From Litorilinea aerophila (GTDB lineage: Bacteria; Chloroflexota; Anaerolineae; Caldilineales; Caldilineaceae), in NCBI GenBank assembly GCA_945905745.1, contig CAMDQF010000011.1:1-43784 (forward strand): a stretch of DNA of 43,784 nucleotides, read 5' to 3'. Made by a program: the position numbers and the translations under genes. Position 1 is the first letter of the stretch. Every line of letters starts with the position of its first letter. The notes beneath the pieces are model-generated. The model had not been told where the DNA came from, did no database searches, and saw nothing but the letters and a program-made list of their open reading frames with translations. Shown here piece by piece: positions 7,691-17,062 of the stretch.

Positions 7691-8647
7691 CTACGCACGC
7701 CCTAAGACCGACGCCAGCAATGCCATCCGCACGTACATTCCGTTGCGCATCTGGCGGAAGTAGGCGGCCCGGGGGTCGTCGTCCACGCCGTAACTGATCT
7801 CGCCCACCCGGGGCAGGGGGTGCATCACAATCATCCGCTCTTTGGCCTGGGTCAGCAGTTCTTCGTCCACCACATACAAATCCTTCACCCGGTCATGGGC
7901 GGCCAGGTCCGTAAAGCGCTCCTTCTGGACCCGGGTGACGTAAAGAACATCCGAATCGGTAATGGCGTCGGGCAGGCTCTCCACTTCTGCGAAGCTGTGG
8001 CCCGTGCCCTTCACCACATCCAGCACATCGCCGGGCATCCGTAGAATATCCGGGCTGACGAAACGGAACTTCACGTCGTAGTTGACCAGCAGTTTGGTCA
8101 GGCTATGCACCGTGCGCCCGTACTTCAGGTCGCCCACCATTGTGATGGTCAGCCCGTCCACTTTGCCCAACTCCTCCACAATCGTAAAGAGATCGAGCAG
8201 GGCCTGGGTGGGATGCTCGCCCACGCCGTCGCCCGCGTTGATCACCGGTTTCTCCGCGTAGTAGGCGGCGGTGGCGGCAGAGCCCACCTCCGGGTGGCGG
8301 ATGACAATCACATCGGAGTAGCTTTCCAGGGTGCGGATGGTGTCGGGCAGGCTCTCGCCTTTGGAGACGGAGCTATACTGGACATTATTAATCGGGATGA
8401 CCTGACCGCCCAGCCGCATCATCGCCGCCATAAAACTGGAACTGGTGCGGGTGGAGGGTTCGTAGAAGAGGTTGGCGAGAATCTTGCCCTGGAGCAGGTC
8501 AGCGCTGCCGAAGCGCTCGACCAGCACCCGCATTTCGTGGGCCACACCAGAGACGTACTCCAGTTTTGTCCGGTCAAACTGACTGACGCTGAGAATGTCC
8601 TGCCCGGCGAAGGAAGGGGTGGGCAGGGAAGGGGTGTTGGGTCGCAT
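7691..8647 (-). CDS. pyrB: Aspartate carbamoyltransferase catalytic subunit
   Basis: The 318-residue protein is a complete catalytic chain. It has the carbamoyl-phosphate loop STRTS at residues 65-69 ([12 protein letters not shown]), [33 protein letters not shown] and the C-terminal [11 protein letters not shown]. It condenses carbamoyl phosphate with aspartate in pyrimidine synthesis. The start is ATG 8647, because CTCTCCT on the plus strand at 8654-8660 gives an AGGAGAG site on this strand. An upstream extension of the frame to 8773 only translates repeat DNA. pyrC lies upstream on the same strand, 141 bases away, with a repeat between them. No regulatory subunit gene (pyrI) is nearby. Confidence 0.95.
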   Translation of the reverse strand: MRPNTPSLPTPSFAGQDILSVSQFDRTKLEYVSGVAHEMRVLVERFGSADLLQGKILANLFYEPSTRTSSSFMAAMMRLGGQVIPINNVQYSSVSKGESLPDTIRTLESYSDVIVIRHPEVGSAATAAYYAEKPVINAGDGVGEHPTQALLDLFTIVEELGKVDGLTITMVGDLKYGRTVHSLTKLLVNYDVKFRFVSPDILRMPGDVLDVVKGTGHSFAEVESLPDAITDSDVLYVTRVQKERFTDLAAHDRVKDLYVVDEELLTQAKERMIVMHPLPRVGEISYGVDDDPRAAYFRQMRNGMYVRMALLASVLGRA

Positions 8648-8662
8648 AAGGCACTCTCCTTT

Positions 8663-8747
8663 GGGATAAGGGACTGGGGACTGGGGACTGGAGAGGACGA
8701 GCATCCCAACGGATTGCCTAATCCCCAATCTCCAGTCTCCAATCCCC
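8663..8747. repeat. Inverted repeat between pyrC and pyrB, GGGACTGGGGACTGG family
   Basis: Repeated GGGGACTGG units at 8663-8691 face their imperfect complement ATCCCCAATCTCCAGTC... at 8721-8747. It is the same family as 7606-7690 and the pyrC insertion. It separates two genes that should be co-transcribed and so might tune pyrB expression. The arms are imperfect and a strong terminator is not evident. Confidence 0.55.
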
Positions 8748-8788
8748 TTTCTATAAAAAAGCGACGGGACCAATGCCCCGTCGCTCTG

Positions 8789-9928
8789 TCAAACCGCTTG
8801 AAACAATACTTTCCCGCTGCCGGGTTCGGCCAGAATCCTGTCACCGTCGTAGACAGGTTGCCCGCGCAGGGTCACTTTTTCCACTTTGCCAAAGACGAAC
8901 TGACCGGCAAAAGGCGTCCAACCGGCTTTGGTGTGCTGGCTGGCGTCGGAAAGTTCGTAGCGGGCATCCACGTCCACATCCACAAAAGTATCTGGCTGAT
9001 CAGGCACGCCGTAGATGCGCCGGGGATTTTCCACACAACGCCGCAGAATATCGTCCAGTTCCAGCCGCCCGTCGTGGACCGCGGTCAGGAGCAGGGGCAG
9101 CAGCGTCTCCACGCCCGGCACACCGGGCGGAGGCTTGGGTAGAGCCTTCTCCGTCAGCGTGTGGGGCGCGTGATCCGTGGCGAAGATGTCCACTACCGCC
9201 AGATTTTCCCACAGCGCAGCCACATCATCCGGTGAGGCCAGCTTCGGGCGCATATCCCCTCGGCTGCCCAGCCGGGGCAGGTCGTCACTGCTCAGGAAGA
9301 GGTGATGGGGTGTCACTTCGCAGGTGACGGGATAGCCCTGCTCTTTGGCCCGGCGGATCAGTTCGATCTCGCTGCGCCGGGTCACGTGGACGATGTGGAG
9401 GGGCACATTGTACAAATGGCTCAGATTCAGGCAGACCGGCAGCATCAGTTCTTCCGCGTGAACAGCAATTGGGGAACGGGGATTGGGGACTGGGGATTGG
9501 GGACTGGGAAGCACCGGATCGCCACCTGCCACCTGCCACCCGCCACCCGCCACCTCCGACCAGGACCGAAAGAAGCGATGGAGCAGGCCCAAATCCTCAA
9601 TCCGCAGGCTGCCGAAGGTCTCGCTTACGTAGATTTTCAAGCCACAGGCGTGCTGGGCAATGGGCAGATAGGCGTCGAGTTGGTCGGTGGTTGCGCCCAC
9701 AAACAGCCCCACATCGCAGACGGCTTTAGCCGCGGCCAGGGCTGCTTTTTCGGCAAAACGCTCCGGCGTGTCGGTGGGGGGAACGGTGTTGGGCATATCC
9801 AGCACAGCAGTCACACCACCAGCCAGGGCTGCGGCTGTGCCTGTGTAGAAATCTTCCTTGTGGGTATAGCCCGGCTCGCGCAGATGGACATGGGCGTCGA
9901 TCAGGCCCGGTATGCGTATGGTTGTCAA
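8789..9928 (-). CDS. pyrC: Dihydroorotase (CAD type) carrying an in-frame repeat insertion
   Basis: All family landmarks are present: the zinc-binding pair H13 and H15 in [10 protein letters not shown], the carbamylated Lys K98 in [12 protein letters not shown]157 in VHAEE, the HVTRRSE histidine, and the catalytic Asp in FATDHAPHT. The chain closely tracks the dihydroorotase domain of animal CAD ([24 protein letters not shown]). The start is placed at TTG 9928, giving [16 protein letters not shown], because AGGAG lies 6 bases upstream; an upstream ATG at 9988 has no comparable site. About 26 residues (127-152) are encoded by repeat DNA (see 9473-9550). The enzyme cyclises carbamoyl aspartate, the step after PyrB. 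Confidence 0.93.
   Translation of the reverse strand: MTTIRIPGLIDAHVHLREPGYTHKEDFYTGTAAALAGGVTAVLDMPNTVPPTDTPERFAEKAALAAAKAVCDVGLFVGATTDQLDAYLPIAQHACGLKIYVSETFGSLRIEDLGLLHRFFRSWSEVAGGGWQVAGGDPVLPSPQSPVPNPRSPIAVHAEELMLPVCLNLSHLYNVPLHIVHVTRRSEIELIRRAKEQGYPVTCEVTPHHLFLSSDDLPRLGSRGDMRPKLASPDDVAALWENLAVVDIFATDHAPHTLTEKALPKPPPGVPGVETLLPLLLTAVHDGRLELDDILRRCVENPRRIYGVPDQPDTFVDVDVDARYELSDASQHTKAGWTPFAGQFVFGKVEKVTLRGQPVYDGDRILAEPGSGKVLFQAV
9473..9550. repeat. Palindromic/tandem repeat inserted in frame in pyrC
   Basis: Two low-complexity blocks lie inside pyrC: GGGGATTGGGGACT units (9477-9510) and 7-base GCCACCT/GCCACCC units (about 9520-9553). They encode a G/P/S-rich loop of about 26 residues between SWSEV and PIAVHAE. 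These two segments are adjacent in CAD, where the equivalent reads as ETWPSHLPIVAHAE. The length keeps the frame open. The first block belongs to the family at 7606-7690 and 8663-8747. Confidence 0.75.
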
Positions 9929-10123
9929 AATTGGCTCCTGACTGCTTGGTTCCGGGAATCGCAACCCTGGGTCCAACATCCAACCCATTTCACCGGGTTT
10001 CTGTAACAGCGGGTTCGTCCCATCCCAGGAGACCCTCGCAAAGGATGACTGGTGGACAAACGATCCGATCTTACTTCAAAATCACGCGGCTGGCAAAATC
10101 AGAATGGACCAAACGCTTCACAA

Positions 10124-10211
10124 ATCTGTACAGATGTGCCAACCAGCACCTGACAGGTGTGACCGGATCAGAAGCGGACACACTTTCACATCTGGACAGG
10201 TATGGTACAAT
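10124..10211 (+). promoter_or_regulatory. lon promoter region with three related palindromic sites
   Basis: Three look-alike sites are visible: ATCTGTACAGAT (10124-10135, a perfect palindrome), CACCTGACAGGTG (10147-10159, perfect around a central A) and CATCTGGACAGGTA (10189-10202). Their centres are about 23 and 43 bases apart, roughly two and four helical turns. A TACAAT -10 hexamer lies at 10206-10211, with a weak CTTTCA at 10183-10188 as -35 (17-base spacer). Site 3 thus falls between -35 and -10, a classic repressor position. Transcription would begin near 10218, which supports translation from ATG 10256. No CIRCE, HAIR or known LexA box is recognised. Confidence 0.55.
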
Positions 10212-10255
10212 TCACTTCTCTACCGGATCGGTATCCACCAGCGAACAAAGAGATT

Positions 10256-12904
10256 ATGACAGCGGAACAAAAGCAAGCAGAAATCGAAGAGACGGCGGAA
10301 ATCTCAGAGGAAGTCAGTGAAACTGAGAAGCCGAAGGGCCGCAAAAAGGCCCCGGCCAAAACGGCTGCCCGTCCGCGCAAGCGCAAAAAACGGGATGACT
10401 CCGGCATCTCCGACGATCTGCCCCTGCTGCCTCTGCGCGGGGTCGTCGTCTACCCGATGATGTGGCTGCCTCTGACCATCGGTCAGGAGCGCAGCATCCA
10501 TCTGGTGGACGACGCGCTGCCTGAAAGCCGGATCATCGCGCTGGTCACCAGCCGAGACGAAAGTGTGGAAGAACCCGGTCCGGGCGACATCTACACCATC
10601 GGCACCGCGGCCCAGGTCCATCGGGTGCTGAAAGCGCCGGATGGCACCATTCGCCTGGCCGTGCAGGGGCTGGAGCGCATCCGCATCACCGAATATATTC
10701 AGGAAGACCCCTACTTGAGGGCTCGGGTGGAGGTGTGGCCGGAGACGATCACAGAAAGCCTGGAGACCGAAGCGCTGACCCGGGCCGTGCAGGACCTTTT
10801 CCGCCGTCTGGTGGAGTTGGACGGCCAGATGCCTGAAGAGCTCTCTGTGATGGCGGCCAACGTGGAGAATGCCCGCCAATTGGCCTATCTGGTCGCCAGC
10901 AGCATGCGGCTGGACCTGGCCGACGCCCAGCAGATTCTGGAGCTGGACAGCGTGCAGGAGAAGCTGCTGCGTCTGACCCAACTGCTCAACAAAGAGGTGG
11001 ATGTGCTGGAACTGGGCCATAAAATCCAGACCCAGGCCCAGGGCGAGATGGAGCGGATGCAGAGGGACTTCTTCCTGCGCGAGCAGATGAAGGCCATCCA
11101 GAAAGAGCTGGGCGAGGAAGACGAGCAGGCCGCCGACATCCGGGAGTTGGAGGAGCGCATTCAGGCCGCGGGAATGCCCGACGAGGCGCGCAAGGAGGCA
11201 GATCGGGAACTCAACCGGATGCGCCGGATGCCGATTCAGGCCGCCGAATATAGCGTCATCAAAACCTATCTGGACCTGATGGTCAGCCTGCCCTGGCAGC
11301 AGACCACCGAGGACAATCTGGCGATTGCCCACGCCCGCCAGGTGCTGGACGAAGATCACTACGGGCTGGACGAGATCAAAGACCGCATTCTGGAATACCT
11401 GGCCGTGCGCAAGCTGCGGGCCGACCGCAAGGACGAACGGGCCGAGCAGGAAGAAGATGTGCGGGACAAAATCCGCCGGGAGCGGGAGGGCGTCGTCCTC
11501 TGCTTTGTGGGGCCGCCCGGTGTGGGCAAGACGAGTCTGGGCATCAGCATCGCCAGAGCCACCGGGCGCAAGTTTGTGCGGCTGGCCCTGGGCGGCGTGC
11601 GGGACGAGGCCGAGATTCGGGGTTTTCGCCGCACCTACATCGGCTCTATGCCGGGGCGCATCATCCAAAGCCTGCGCCGGGTGGAGAGCAAAAATCCGGT
11701 CTTTATGCTGGACGAAGTGGACAAATTGAGCCGGGACTTCCGGGGCGATCCCACCAGCGCGCTGCTGGAAGTGTTGGACCCGGAACAGAACCGGGAGTTT
11801 CGGGATCACTACCTGGATGTGCCCTTCGATCTCAGCCAGGTGATGTTCATCACCACCGCCAATGTGCTGGACACCATCCCCAGCCCCATGCGGGATCGGA
11901 TGGAGATCATCCAACTGAGCAGCTACACCGAAGACGAGAAGGTGAAAATCGCCCAGGGCTATCTGGTGCCGCGGGAGATTAGGGAGAATGGCCTGCGCGA
12001 GGGGGAAGTCACCTTCAGCGAAGCGGCGCTGCGCGAGATTGTCCAGGGATACACCCGGGAAGCGGGCGTGCGCAATATGGAGCGGGAGATCGGCAAAGTT
12101 TGCCGCAAAATCGCCGCCAAAGTGGCCGCGGAAGAGATTCAGCACAACGTGAGTGTAGGGCTCGACGATCTTTACACCTACCTGGGCAAACGCAAAATCC
12201 ACCCGGAAGAGGTATCCGAGCGGCTGCGTATTCCCGGTGTGGCTGTGGGTGTAGCCTGGACGATGACCGGCGGGGATGTGCTTTTCTTCGAGGCGACGAA
12301 AATGCCCGGCAAGAAGGGCTTTGTCCTCACCGGCCAGTTGGGGGATGTGATGAAAGAGAGCGCCCAGGCTGCCCTGAGCTATGTGCGCAGCCGGGCAGAG
12401 TCACTGGGCATCGATCCCCAGTTCTTCGAGGATGTGGACATCCACCTGCACATCCCCGCCGGTGCCATCCCCAAAGATGGCCCCAGCGCGGGGATTACGA
12501 TGGTGACTGCGTTGGCGAGTCTGCTCACCCGCCGCCCGGTCAAAGCCAATGTGGGTATGACTGGGGAGATTACCCTGCGCGGCAAAGTTCTGCCCATCGG
12601 CGGGCTGAAGGAGAAAGTCCTGGCCGCGGCCCGATTGGGACTGGATACAGTCATCCTGCCCAAGCGCAACGAAGCCGATCTGGAAGATGTGCCGGAAAAT
12701 GTGCGGGCCGGGATGACCTTTATCCTGGTGGATACGGTGGACGAGGTGCTGGCCGCGGCCTTGGAGGATGCGTTGCCGCCTGTGCCTCCCGTGTCAACTC
12801 AGAAGCACAGCGAGGGCAACGGGACTGTCAATGGGGAGTTGCCGGCCGTGCAGGAAGAGGATGGCGTGGCGCAGATTGAATACGCGGTGGGGGAGGCTAA
12901 ATGA
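10256..12904 (+). CDS. lon: ATP-dependent protease Lon
   Basis: This 882-residue Lon has all three regions. The N-terminal substrate-binding domain begins at [15 protein letters not shown] (near residue 55). The AAA+ module has Walker [10 protein letters not shown] near 418-426 and Walker [11 protein letters not shown] near 480-490. The protease domain has the catalytic dyad Ser744 (DGPSAG) and Lys787 (GGLKEK). It degrades misfolded and regulatory proteins in the cytoplasm. It carries a ~50-residue charged N-terminal extension ([15 protein letters not shown]) not found in E. coli Lon. The start at ATG 10256 is preferred over 10202, which overlaps the putative -10 element. The stop overlaps a possible 32-codon frame by ATGA. 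Confidence 0.95.
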   Translation: MTAEQKQAEIEETAEISEEVSETEKPKGRKKAPAKTAARPRKRKKRDDSGISDDLPLLPLRGVVVYPMMWLPLTIGQERSIHLVDDALPESRIIALVTSRDESVEEPGPGDIYTIGTAAQVHRVLKAPDGTIRLAVQGLERIRITEYIQEDPYLRARVEVWPETITESLETEALTRAVQDLFRRLVELDGQMPEELSVMAANVENARQLAYLVASSMRLDLADAQQILELDSVQEKLLRLTQLLNKEVDVLELGHKIQTQAQGEMERMQRDFFLREQMKAIQKELGEEDEQAADIRELEERIQAAGMPDEARKEADRELNRMRRMPIQAAEYSVIKTYLDLMVSLPWQQTTEDNLAIAHARQVLDEDHYGLDEIKDRILEYLAVRKLRADRKDERAEQEEDVRDKIRREREGVVLCFVGPPGVGKTSLGISIARATGRKFVRLALGGVRDEAEIRGFRRTYIGSMPGRIIQSLRRVESKNPVFMLDEVDKLSRDFRGDPTSALLEVLDPEQNREFRDHYLDVPFDLSQVMFITTANVLDTIPSPMRDRMEIIQLSSYTEDEKVKIAQGYLVPREIRENGLREGEVTFSEAALREIVQGYTREAGVRNMEREIGKVCRKIAAKVAAEEIQHNVSVGLDDLYTYLGKRKIHPEEVSERLRIPGVAVGVAWTMTGGDVLFFEATKMPGKKGFVLTGQLGDVMKESAQAALSYVRSRAESLGIDPQFFEDVDIHLHIPAGAIPKDGPSAGITMVTALASLLTRRPVKANVGMTGEITLRGKVLPIGGLKEKVLAAARLGLDTVILPKRNEADLEDVPENVRAGMTFILVDTVDEVLAAALEDALPPVPPVSTQKHSEGNGTVNGELPAVQEEDGVAQIEYAVGEAK

Positions 12905-12999
12905 ACAGGTCATTGCCGACAAAAACCCCTGCGACGCAGATACAGAACATCCAATTTGAAGGGGGTATCCTGTTCGTCGAACTCATATTCATGCGTTAA
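12901..12999 (+). CDS. Possible small frame coupled to lon
   Basis: An ATG at 12901 overlaps the lon stop in the ATGA arrangement and opens a 32-residue frame ending in a hydrophobic tail ([12 protein letters not shown]). The overlap geometry is typical of translational coupling, but the peptide is unrecognised and such overlaps also arise by chance. The remaining sequence to 13090 holds nothing else that I can support. Confidence 0.15.
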   Translation: MNRSLPTKTPATQIQNIQFEGGILFVELIFMR

Positions 13000-13090
13000 G
13001 CTCTCCGCGACTGCCGCATCAGTTCGAGCAATAACTGAGCCGGTCACAGTTGATTGCGGCGTAAACCGAACCCATGACCCGTATTATCTA

Positions 13091-13387
13091 TCACATGCGC
13101 GACCGCAGCCCTCGTGGATCACGTCGGGCATGAAAACAAGCAAGGACAATGACTCGATCCGCTTCGATCAAATAAAAAACGCTATAGGGGAAGCGCCGCA
13201 GTTATACCCGGCGTATATCTTTGTAGATCAATGAGTAGGCCATTGGCGAGCGTTGCACCGAAGCCAGGCAAGCGTCCACAGATCGCAGGAACTCGTCACC
13301 CAAGCCCGTTGCCTGTGCTTCATACCATCGATAGGTTTCCCCAATATCGGTTTCGGCCTCCGGTCGGAGCAGAACCTCGTATTTCAT
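13091..13387 (-). pseudogene. ParE/RelE-type toxin gene with an in-frame stop codon
   Basis: Read leftward from ATG 13387, the frame gives a ParE-type toxin: MKYEVLLRPEAETDIGE, then RWYEAQATGLGDEFLRSV and YSLIYKDIRRV. It meets TAA at 13202-13204. In the same frame directly beyond the stop the family's C-terminal half continues: LRRFPYSVFYLIEADRVIVL, then ACFHARRDPRGLRSR, ending at TGA 13091-13093. Removing the single stop gives 98 residues, the normal toxin length. The gene is therefore full-length but interrupted by one nonsense codon and is probably inactive. Its ATG overlaps the stop of the antitoxin gene, the usual antitoxin-first arrangement. Confidence 0.8.
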
Positions 13388-13602
13388 GCCTGACTCCGTA
13401 TTCGACGTTTTGCATCCTCCCAAGAGACGCTGTCCGTTGGATGTTGCCGGTACTCTCCCAGCCGCCGATCCAATTCTTCGCGTTGTGCCAGTGTCAATGG
13501 CAAGCTTTCTGGCGTTGCTACAATGCTATCCCAAATATCTTCGACCAACTGGATGCGCTCGGCAATGCTCAGGTCCAAAATAGTGGCGAGTGTGGGTGTC
13601 AT
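13384..13602 (-). CDS. Antitoxin of the addiction-module (ParD/CHP02574-like) family
   Basis: The 72-residue acidic protein begins MTPTLATILDLSIAERIQLV and contains the family signature ERIQLVEDIWDSI with LPLTLAQREELDRRL, the pattern of the 'putative addiction module component' antitoxins (PF09720 type). The start is ATG 13602, with GAGAGGA at a proper distance upstream; the frame remains open slightly further to 13620. The stop overlaps the toxin start by four bases, so the pair was made as one operon. Because the toxin is interrupted, this antitoxin may now be an orphan, kept by drift or able to neutralise related toxins elsewhere. Confidence 0.8.
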   Translation of the reverse strand: MTPTLATILDLSIAERIQLVEDIWDSIVATPESLPLTLAQREELDRRLGEYRQHPTDSVSWEDAKRRIRSQA

Positions 13603-13669
13603 TCTGATTTTTCCTCTCACTTCAAATCTCCAAACCGGCCCAACGACGTTCCGCTAGCCGATAATCAAT

Positions 13670-13675
13670 AGTATA
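13670..13675 (-). promoter_or_regulatory. Probable -10 element of the antitoxin-toxin operon
   Basis: TATACT on the minus strand lies 68 bases upstream of the antitoxin start. No good -35 is seen at 16-18 bases (TTTTGG is the best). The whole gap 13603-13985, up to the PHP gene on the other strand, holds no further gene; a TTGACA at about 13711 could serve the plus strand, but its -10 is unclear. Confidence 0.35.
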
Positions 13676-13985
13676 CCCGAATTCAACCCGAACCAAAACT
13701 TGCTAATTTCTTGACAAGTAGTGTACGATCCTAATCATTCGATGATTTGCATCGAACTATTGTGCGGACTGGATATTTGCTGATCCAGGCGCAGGATGAA
13801 CAGCGGCACGCCGAAACGTCTTTTGCCACATTTTTGTTACTTGGGCGGGACGGTATGCCACCACTGAATTTGCCGTGGCCTTTGGCGCCGTGTGCCTTTT
13901 TGATGGTCCTTTGTTTCAACTTGAATGCCTGGGTCTGCCCGAAGCCAGCCGCTCCCATTGAGTTTTCAGAAATGGAACGGTTTTC

Positions 13986-15950
13986 GTGAGCAGAAGAAGA
14001 AAAACACCCAACAGCCCTACCCCCCCGCCTCCCCGCCAGGACACACCCAAGGATCCCGCCAAGTTGAGCTGGTTCAAAGCGGATATGCACCTGCATACCC
14101 CTGCCTCTGGCGATTACGAAGAACCCAAAGTCAGCTATCTGGAGTGGCTGCGCCAGGCCAACGCCAAAGAACTGGACATCGTAGCCATCACCGACCACAA
14201 CACTGTGGCGGGCGTGGCGGCCATCCGCCGAGAGATCGAATGGCTGGCCCGGCTGGAAGAGCAGAACCGGCTGAACGACGAGGAGAAAGTTCGTTTGGAC
14301 GAATGGCGTAGCCTTGCCAACAAAATCCTCGTCCTGCCCGGCTTTGAATTTACCGCTACTTTTGGTTTTCACATCCTTGGCATCTTCCCCCCGGAGACGA
14401 GTGTACGCCATCTGGAATACATTCTGCTGAATCTGAATGTCCCCGCCGAAAAGCTGGACATCGGCAGCACAGAGACCGGGGCCGGCACCGAAGTGCTGCG
14501 CGCCTATCAGATCATCACCGAAGCGGGCGGGCTGGCGATTGCCGCCCACGCCAACAGCACCCACGGCGTGGCTATGCGGAATTTTCCTTTTGGCGGGCAG
14601 ACCAAAATTGCCTACACCCAGAACGAGCATCTGGTGGCGCTGGAAGTGACCGATCTGGAGAGCCGCAGCCGCAGCAGCACTGCCCGCTTTTTTGACGGCA
14701 CAAAACCCGAATATCCCCGGCGGATGCATGCGCTGCAAGGCAGCGACGCCCATCGCCTGGTGGTTGATCCCAAGAATTCCAAGCGATTGGGCATCGGCGA
14801 GCGGGCCATCGAACTGCTCTTGCCCGAAGCCAGCTTCGAGGCCATCGCTGAACTGCTGCGCAGTACCAACTTTGACCGCACCCGGCCCTATCGCCCCCAA
14901 GACAAGCCCATCGATCACCTGGCCGTGGCCCGGGAAGAAGGGCCCAATCAGGTGCAGAGCTTCCACGAGACGGCTAGTGTGGTGGGTGGGCGTCAGGCCG
15001 CTGTTTTGGCCGATCTGTGCGCTTTTGCCAACACCGACGGCGGCGTCGTCTATGTGGGGGCCAGTGTGCGCAAGGGGCCGGTAAAGGGTCTGACCAACCT
15101 GAAAGCGGTACAGAAAGAGTTGCAGGCCGCCATTGCCGAACGCTTGCAGCCCCAATTTGAAGTGCGCTACGAAACGACCCAGAGCGAGAATGCCCAGGTC
15201 TTGCGCATCAGCGTGGACGAGGGCGACGAGAAGCCCTACTGTCTGGACCAGTCCAAGTTTTACGTGCGCAACGACGCCGAGACCAGTCTGGCCGTGCGGG
15301 ATGAGATTGTGGCGCTGGTGTTGGAAAACGCCGGGATCAACCAGGGCGGCGCGGTCGAGGTTGTGTCTGTAGCCGAAAAGACGGCGACGACCACCGCCAA
15401 TGCCAGCAGCAACAGCCGTCGCCGTCGTCGAGGCAGTGGTGCAAATACCAGTGGCACTGCAAATAGCAGTGGTGCAGCAAATGGTAGTGTCACTGCAAAT
15501 ACCAGTGGCACTGCAAATAGCAGCGGCGCTGGTCGCGGCAATGAGACGGCCGCCAGCCCATCTCCCACGCCTGCCCCAGCACCCCAGCCACCAGTTTCCA
15601 GCGATCCCTTCGATCTGCCCCAGGTGGGTGTGGAGATTGTCGCCAGCGAGAACCGCAATGGCGTCAATTATTACGTCGTCAGCGACCTGCGCAACGGACG
15701 CTCGGTGAGCAATGTCACCCGCAAGGGCGCGCGCAAGTTGTGGAACTACGCCATCGCCCAGGTGGAAGATCACCCGGTGGATACCAGTAAAATCAAATGG
15801 AAAGGCGATGTAGGACTGGTCGCTTCCGAGAGCCGGGCGGGGAAGGTGCGCTATGATCTGGCCCGCCGCAATGGCAAGAACATCCAGGTTTTCTACGGCG
15901 TCACCGAAGACGGGATGGAAGGGCCCTGGGCGGAGTTTGTGGGGAAGTAA
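13986..15950 (+). CDS. PHP-domain phosphoesterase fused to an AlbA_2 (Schlafen-type) domain
   Basis: The ~654-residue protein starts with a Pro-rich tail and a PHP phosphoesterase core. Metal-site motifs are DMHLHTP (D33), TDHN (D70, H71), PGFEFT (E121), AAHAN (H188) and GSDAH (D254, H256). From about residue 310 it reads as an AlbA_2/Schlafen-type domain ([33 protein letters not shown]). A low-complexity linker near 485-515 is made of 18-base tandem repeats. The last ~95 residues form an unrecognised domain (VIASENRNG-like pattern, then KLWNYAIAQ). PHP-ATPase and AlbA_2 proteins occur in defence and nucleic-acid metabolism, but this exact combination is unfamiliar to me. The GTG start is the only obvious candidate and its ribosome-binding site is weak. 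Confidence 0.75.
   Translation: MSRRRKTPNSPTPPPPRQDTPKDPAKLSWFKADMHLHTPASGDYEEPKVSYLEWLRQANAKELDIVAITDHNTVAGVAAIRREIEWLARLEEQNRLNDEEKVRLDEWRSLANKILVLPGFEFTATFGFHILGIFPPETSVRHLEYILLNLNVPAEKLDIGSTETGAGTEVLRAYQIITEAGGLAIAAHANSTHGVAMRNFPFGGQTKIAYTQNEHLVALEVTDLESRSRSSTARFFDGTKPEYPRRMHALQGSDAHRLVVDPKNSKRLGIGERAIELLLPEASFEAIAELLRSTNFDRTRPYRPQDKPIDHLAVAREEGPNQVQSFHETASVVGGRQAAVLADLCAFANTDGGVVYVGASVRKGPVKGLTNLKAVQKELQAAIAERLQPQFEVRYETTQSENAQVLRISVDEGDEKPYCLDQSKFYVRNDAETSLAVRDEIVALVLENAGINQGGAVEVVSVAEKTATTTANASSNSRRRRRGSGANTSGTANSSGAANGSVTANTSGTANSSGAGRGNETAASPSPTPAPAPQPPVSSDPFDLPQVGVEIVASENRNGVNYYVVSDLRNGRSVSNVTRKGARKLWNYAIAQVEDHPVDTSKIKWKGDVGLVASESRAGKVRYDLARRNGKNIQVFYGVTEDGMEGPWAEFVGK
15441..15530 (+). 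repeat. 18-base tandem repeat in the PHP-AlbA_2 linker
   Basis: Five consecutive 18-base units of the form GCAAATACCAGTGGCACT encode (A-N-x-S-G-x)5. Units 1 and 4 are identical in sequence and the others differ by a few bases. Such an array is prone to slippage in steps of six residues, which would change linker length without changing frame. Confidence 0.85.
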
Positions 15951-15960
15951 ATGCGGTAAA

Positions 15961-16022
15961 CAGTGACCAGTAAACAGTAATCAGTGGCACGCACGCCATT
16001 GATTACTGTTTACTGGTCACTG
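15961..16022. terminator. Bidirectional terminator-like inverted repeat
   Basis: Twenty-eight-base arms (15961-15988 and 15995-16022) pair with one mismatch around a 6-base loop. The sequence is built of CAGTGACCAGTAAACAGT. It lies between the convergent PHP gene and UbiA-family gene, 10 and 22 bases from their stops, and is followed by CACTTTT on the plus strand. Similar long palindromes are common dispersed repeats in this kind of genome, so a mobile-repeat origin is likely. Confidence 0.65.
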
Positions 16023-16044
16023 ATCACTTTTACACCCACGACAC

Positions 16045-17007
16045 TCACCACAGATAAATCACGCCCACCACAGACAGCCCCCACAGTAGCACAGAGAGCA
16101 AAAAGGGTCGGTCCTCGAAGAGCAGATCTTCGGGCGCACCGCCCCTTTTTTCGACGTGGATCAGATAGAGATAGCGGAAGGCGGCGTAGAGAATAAAGGG
16201 AACTGTCAGCAGCATATGGCCGTCCTGGGCCAGGGCTGTCTTGGCTTCAAAGGTGTAGAGGGTGTAGGCCAGCAGTCCGCTGGTGGTGACAATCCCCAGA
16301 ATCTGGTCAAGCAGAGGCAGATTGTAGTGGGCCAGGCTGGCCCGATGTCCCACTGCGTTCTCTTCCAGCAAAGCGAATTCGTGGCGGCGCTTGCCAAAGC
16401 CCAGAAAGAGGGCCAGCAGACTGACGCAGACGTAGAGCCAGGGGCTGAAGTTGCTTACGTCCACAACCACCACACCAGCCACCACCCGCAGCACAAAGAA
16501 ACCGGCAATCATCATTACGTCAATAATCACCAAATCCTTTAGCCGAAAGCTGTACCAGACATTCAGAATCAGATAGCTGGTGACAATCACCCCGGCCCAC
16601 AGGCTTACCAGCCCAGTGGCAAGAATACTCACGACTGCCAGCAGGACTGCTCCCACTTTGGCAAAACTGGGGTTGAGCTGTCCGTTGGGCAGGGGGCGCA
16701 GCCGTTTGCGCGGGTGCAGACGATCCTTTTCAATGTCCACCAGGTCGTTGAGGATGTAGACGCTGCTGGAGATCAGGCAGAAACCCAACATCACCACCAG
16801 GGCAGAGAGAACCATCGGCAGGTCAAAAAGTTTGCCATCGAAGATCAGGCCAGCCAGGACAAAACCGTTCTTTGTCCACTGCTTCAGCCGCATGGTTTTG
16901 ATCAGGCCGGCCAGATTGCTGCCAAAAGAAGGCGTGACAGTTGTAACGGGTACGGATTCAGCGGAGCGGTTCATTGGGCGATTCGTTGACTGGTTGGCTC
17001 TTTCCAT
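16045..17007 (-). CDS. UbiA-family prenyltransferase (decaprenyl-phosphate phosphoribosyltransferase-like)
   Basis: This ~320-residue integral membrane protein has about eight to nine hydrophobic helices. The first Asp-rich motif reads NDLVDIEKDRLHPRKRLRPL, near residue 87, matching the N-D-x-x-D-x-x-x-D-R-x-H-P-x-K-R-x-R-P pattern of decaprenyl-phosphate phosphoribosyltransferases (mycobacterial UbiA/Rv3806c type). QWTKNGFVLAGLIF and KDLVIIDVMMIAGFFVLRV also fit. Such enzymes attach phosphoribose to a polyprenyl phosphate, a precursor of arabinose-containing cell-envelope polymers. The ATG at 17007 is one choice; ATG 16974 would remove 11 residues. Neither has a strong ribosome-binding site. 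It diverges from tlyA. Confidence 0.75.
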   Translation of the reverse strand: MERANQSTNRPMNRSAESVPVTTVTPSFGSNLAGLIKTMRLKQWTKNGFVLAGLIFDGKLFDLPMVLSALVVMLGFCLISSSVYILNDLVDIEKDRLHPRKRLRPLPNGQLNPSFAKVGAVLLAVVSILATGLVSLWAGVIVTSYLILNVWYSFRLKDLVIIDVMMIAGFFVLRVVAGVVVVDVSNFSPWLYVCVSLLALFLGFGKRRHEFALLEENAVGHRASLAHYNLPLLDQILGIVTTSGLLAYTLYTFEAKTALAQDGHMLLTVPFILYAAFRYLYLIHVEKRGGAPEDLLFEDRPFLLSVLLWGLSVVGVIYLW

Positions 17008-17062
17008 CTTTGCAGGACAGACCCGTCAATGATACTGTAGCTTCTAGCGGAGTACCAAAATT

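Noticed and set aside
10304-12202. Long open frame of 632 codons antisense to lon
   Set aside because: It mirrors lon codon structure in a GC-rich gene, is His/Gln/Leu-rich and matches no family; lon itself is fully supported.
12956-13234. 92-codon plus-strand frame after lon
   Set aside because: It is antisense to the clear ParE-type remnant and has random-like composition.
13747-13989. 80-codon frame before the PHP gene
   Set aside because: It has no ribosome-binding site and no recognisable features, and it overlaps the next start without a coupling pattern that fits.
13731-15773. 680-codon frame antisense to the PHP-AlbA_2 gene
   Set aside because: It is composed of low-complexity complement (for example [11 protein letters not shown] from the 18-base repeat) and has no family character.
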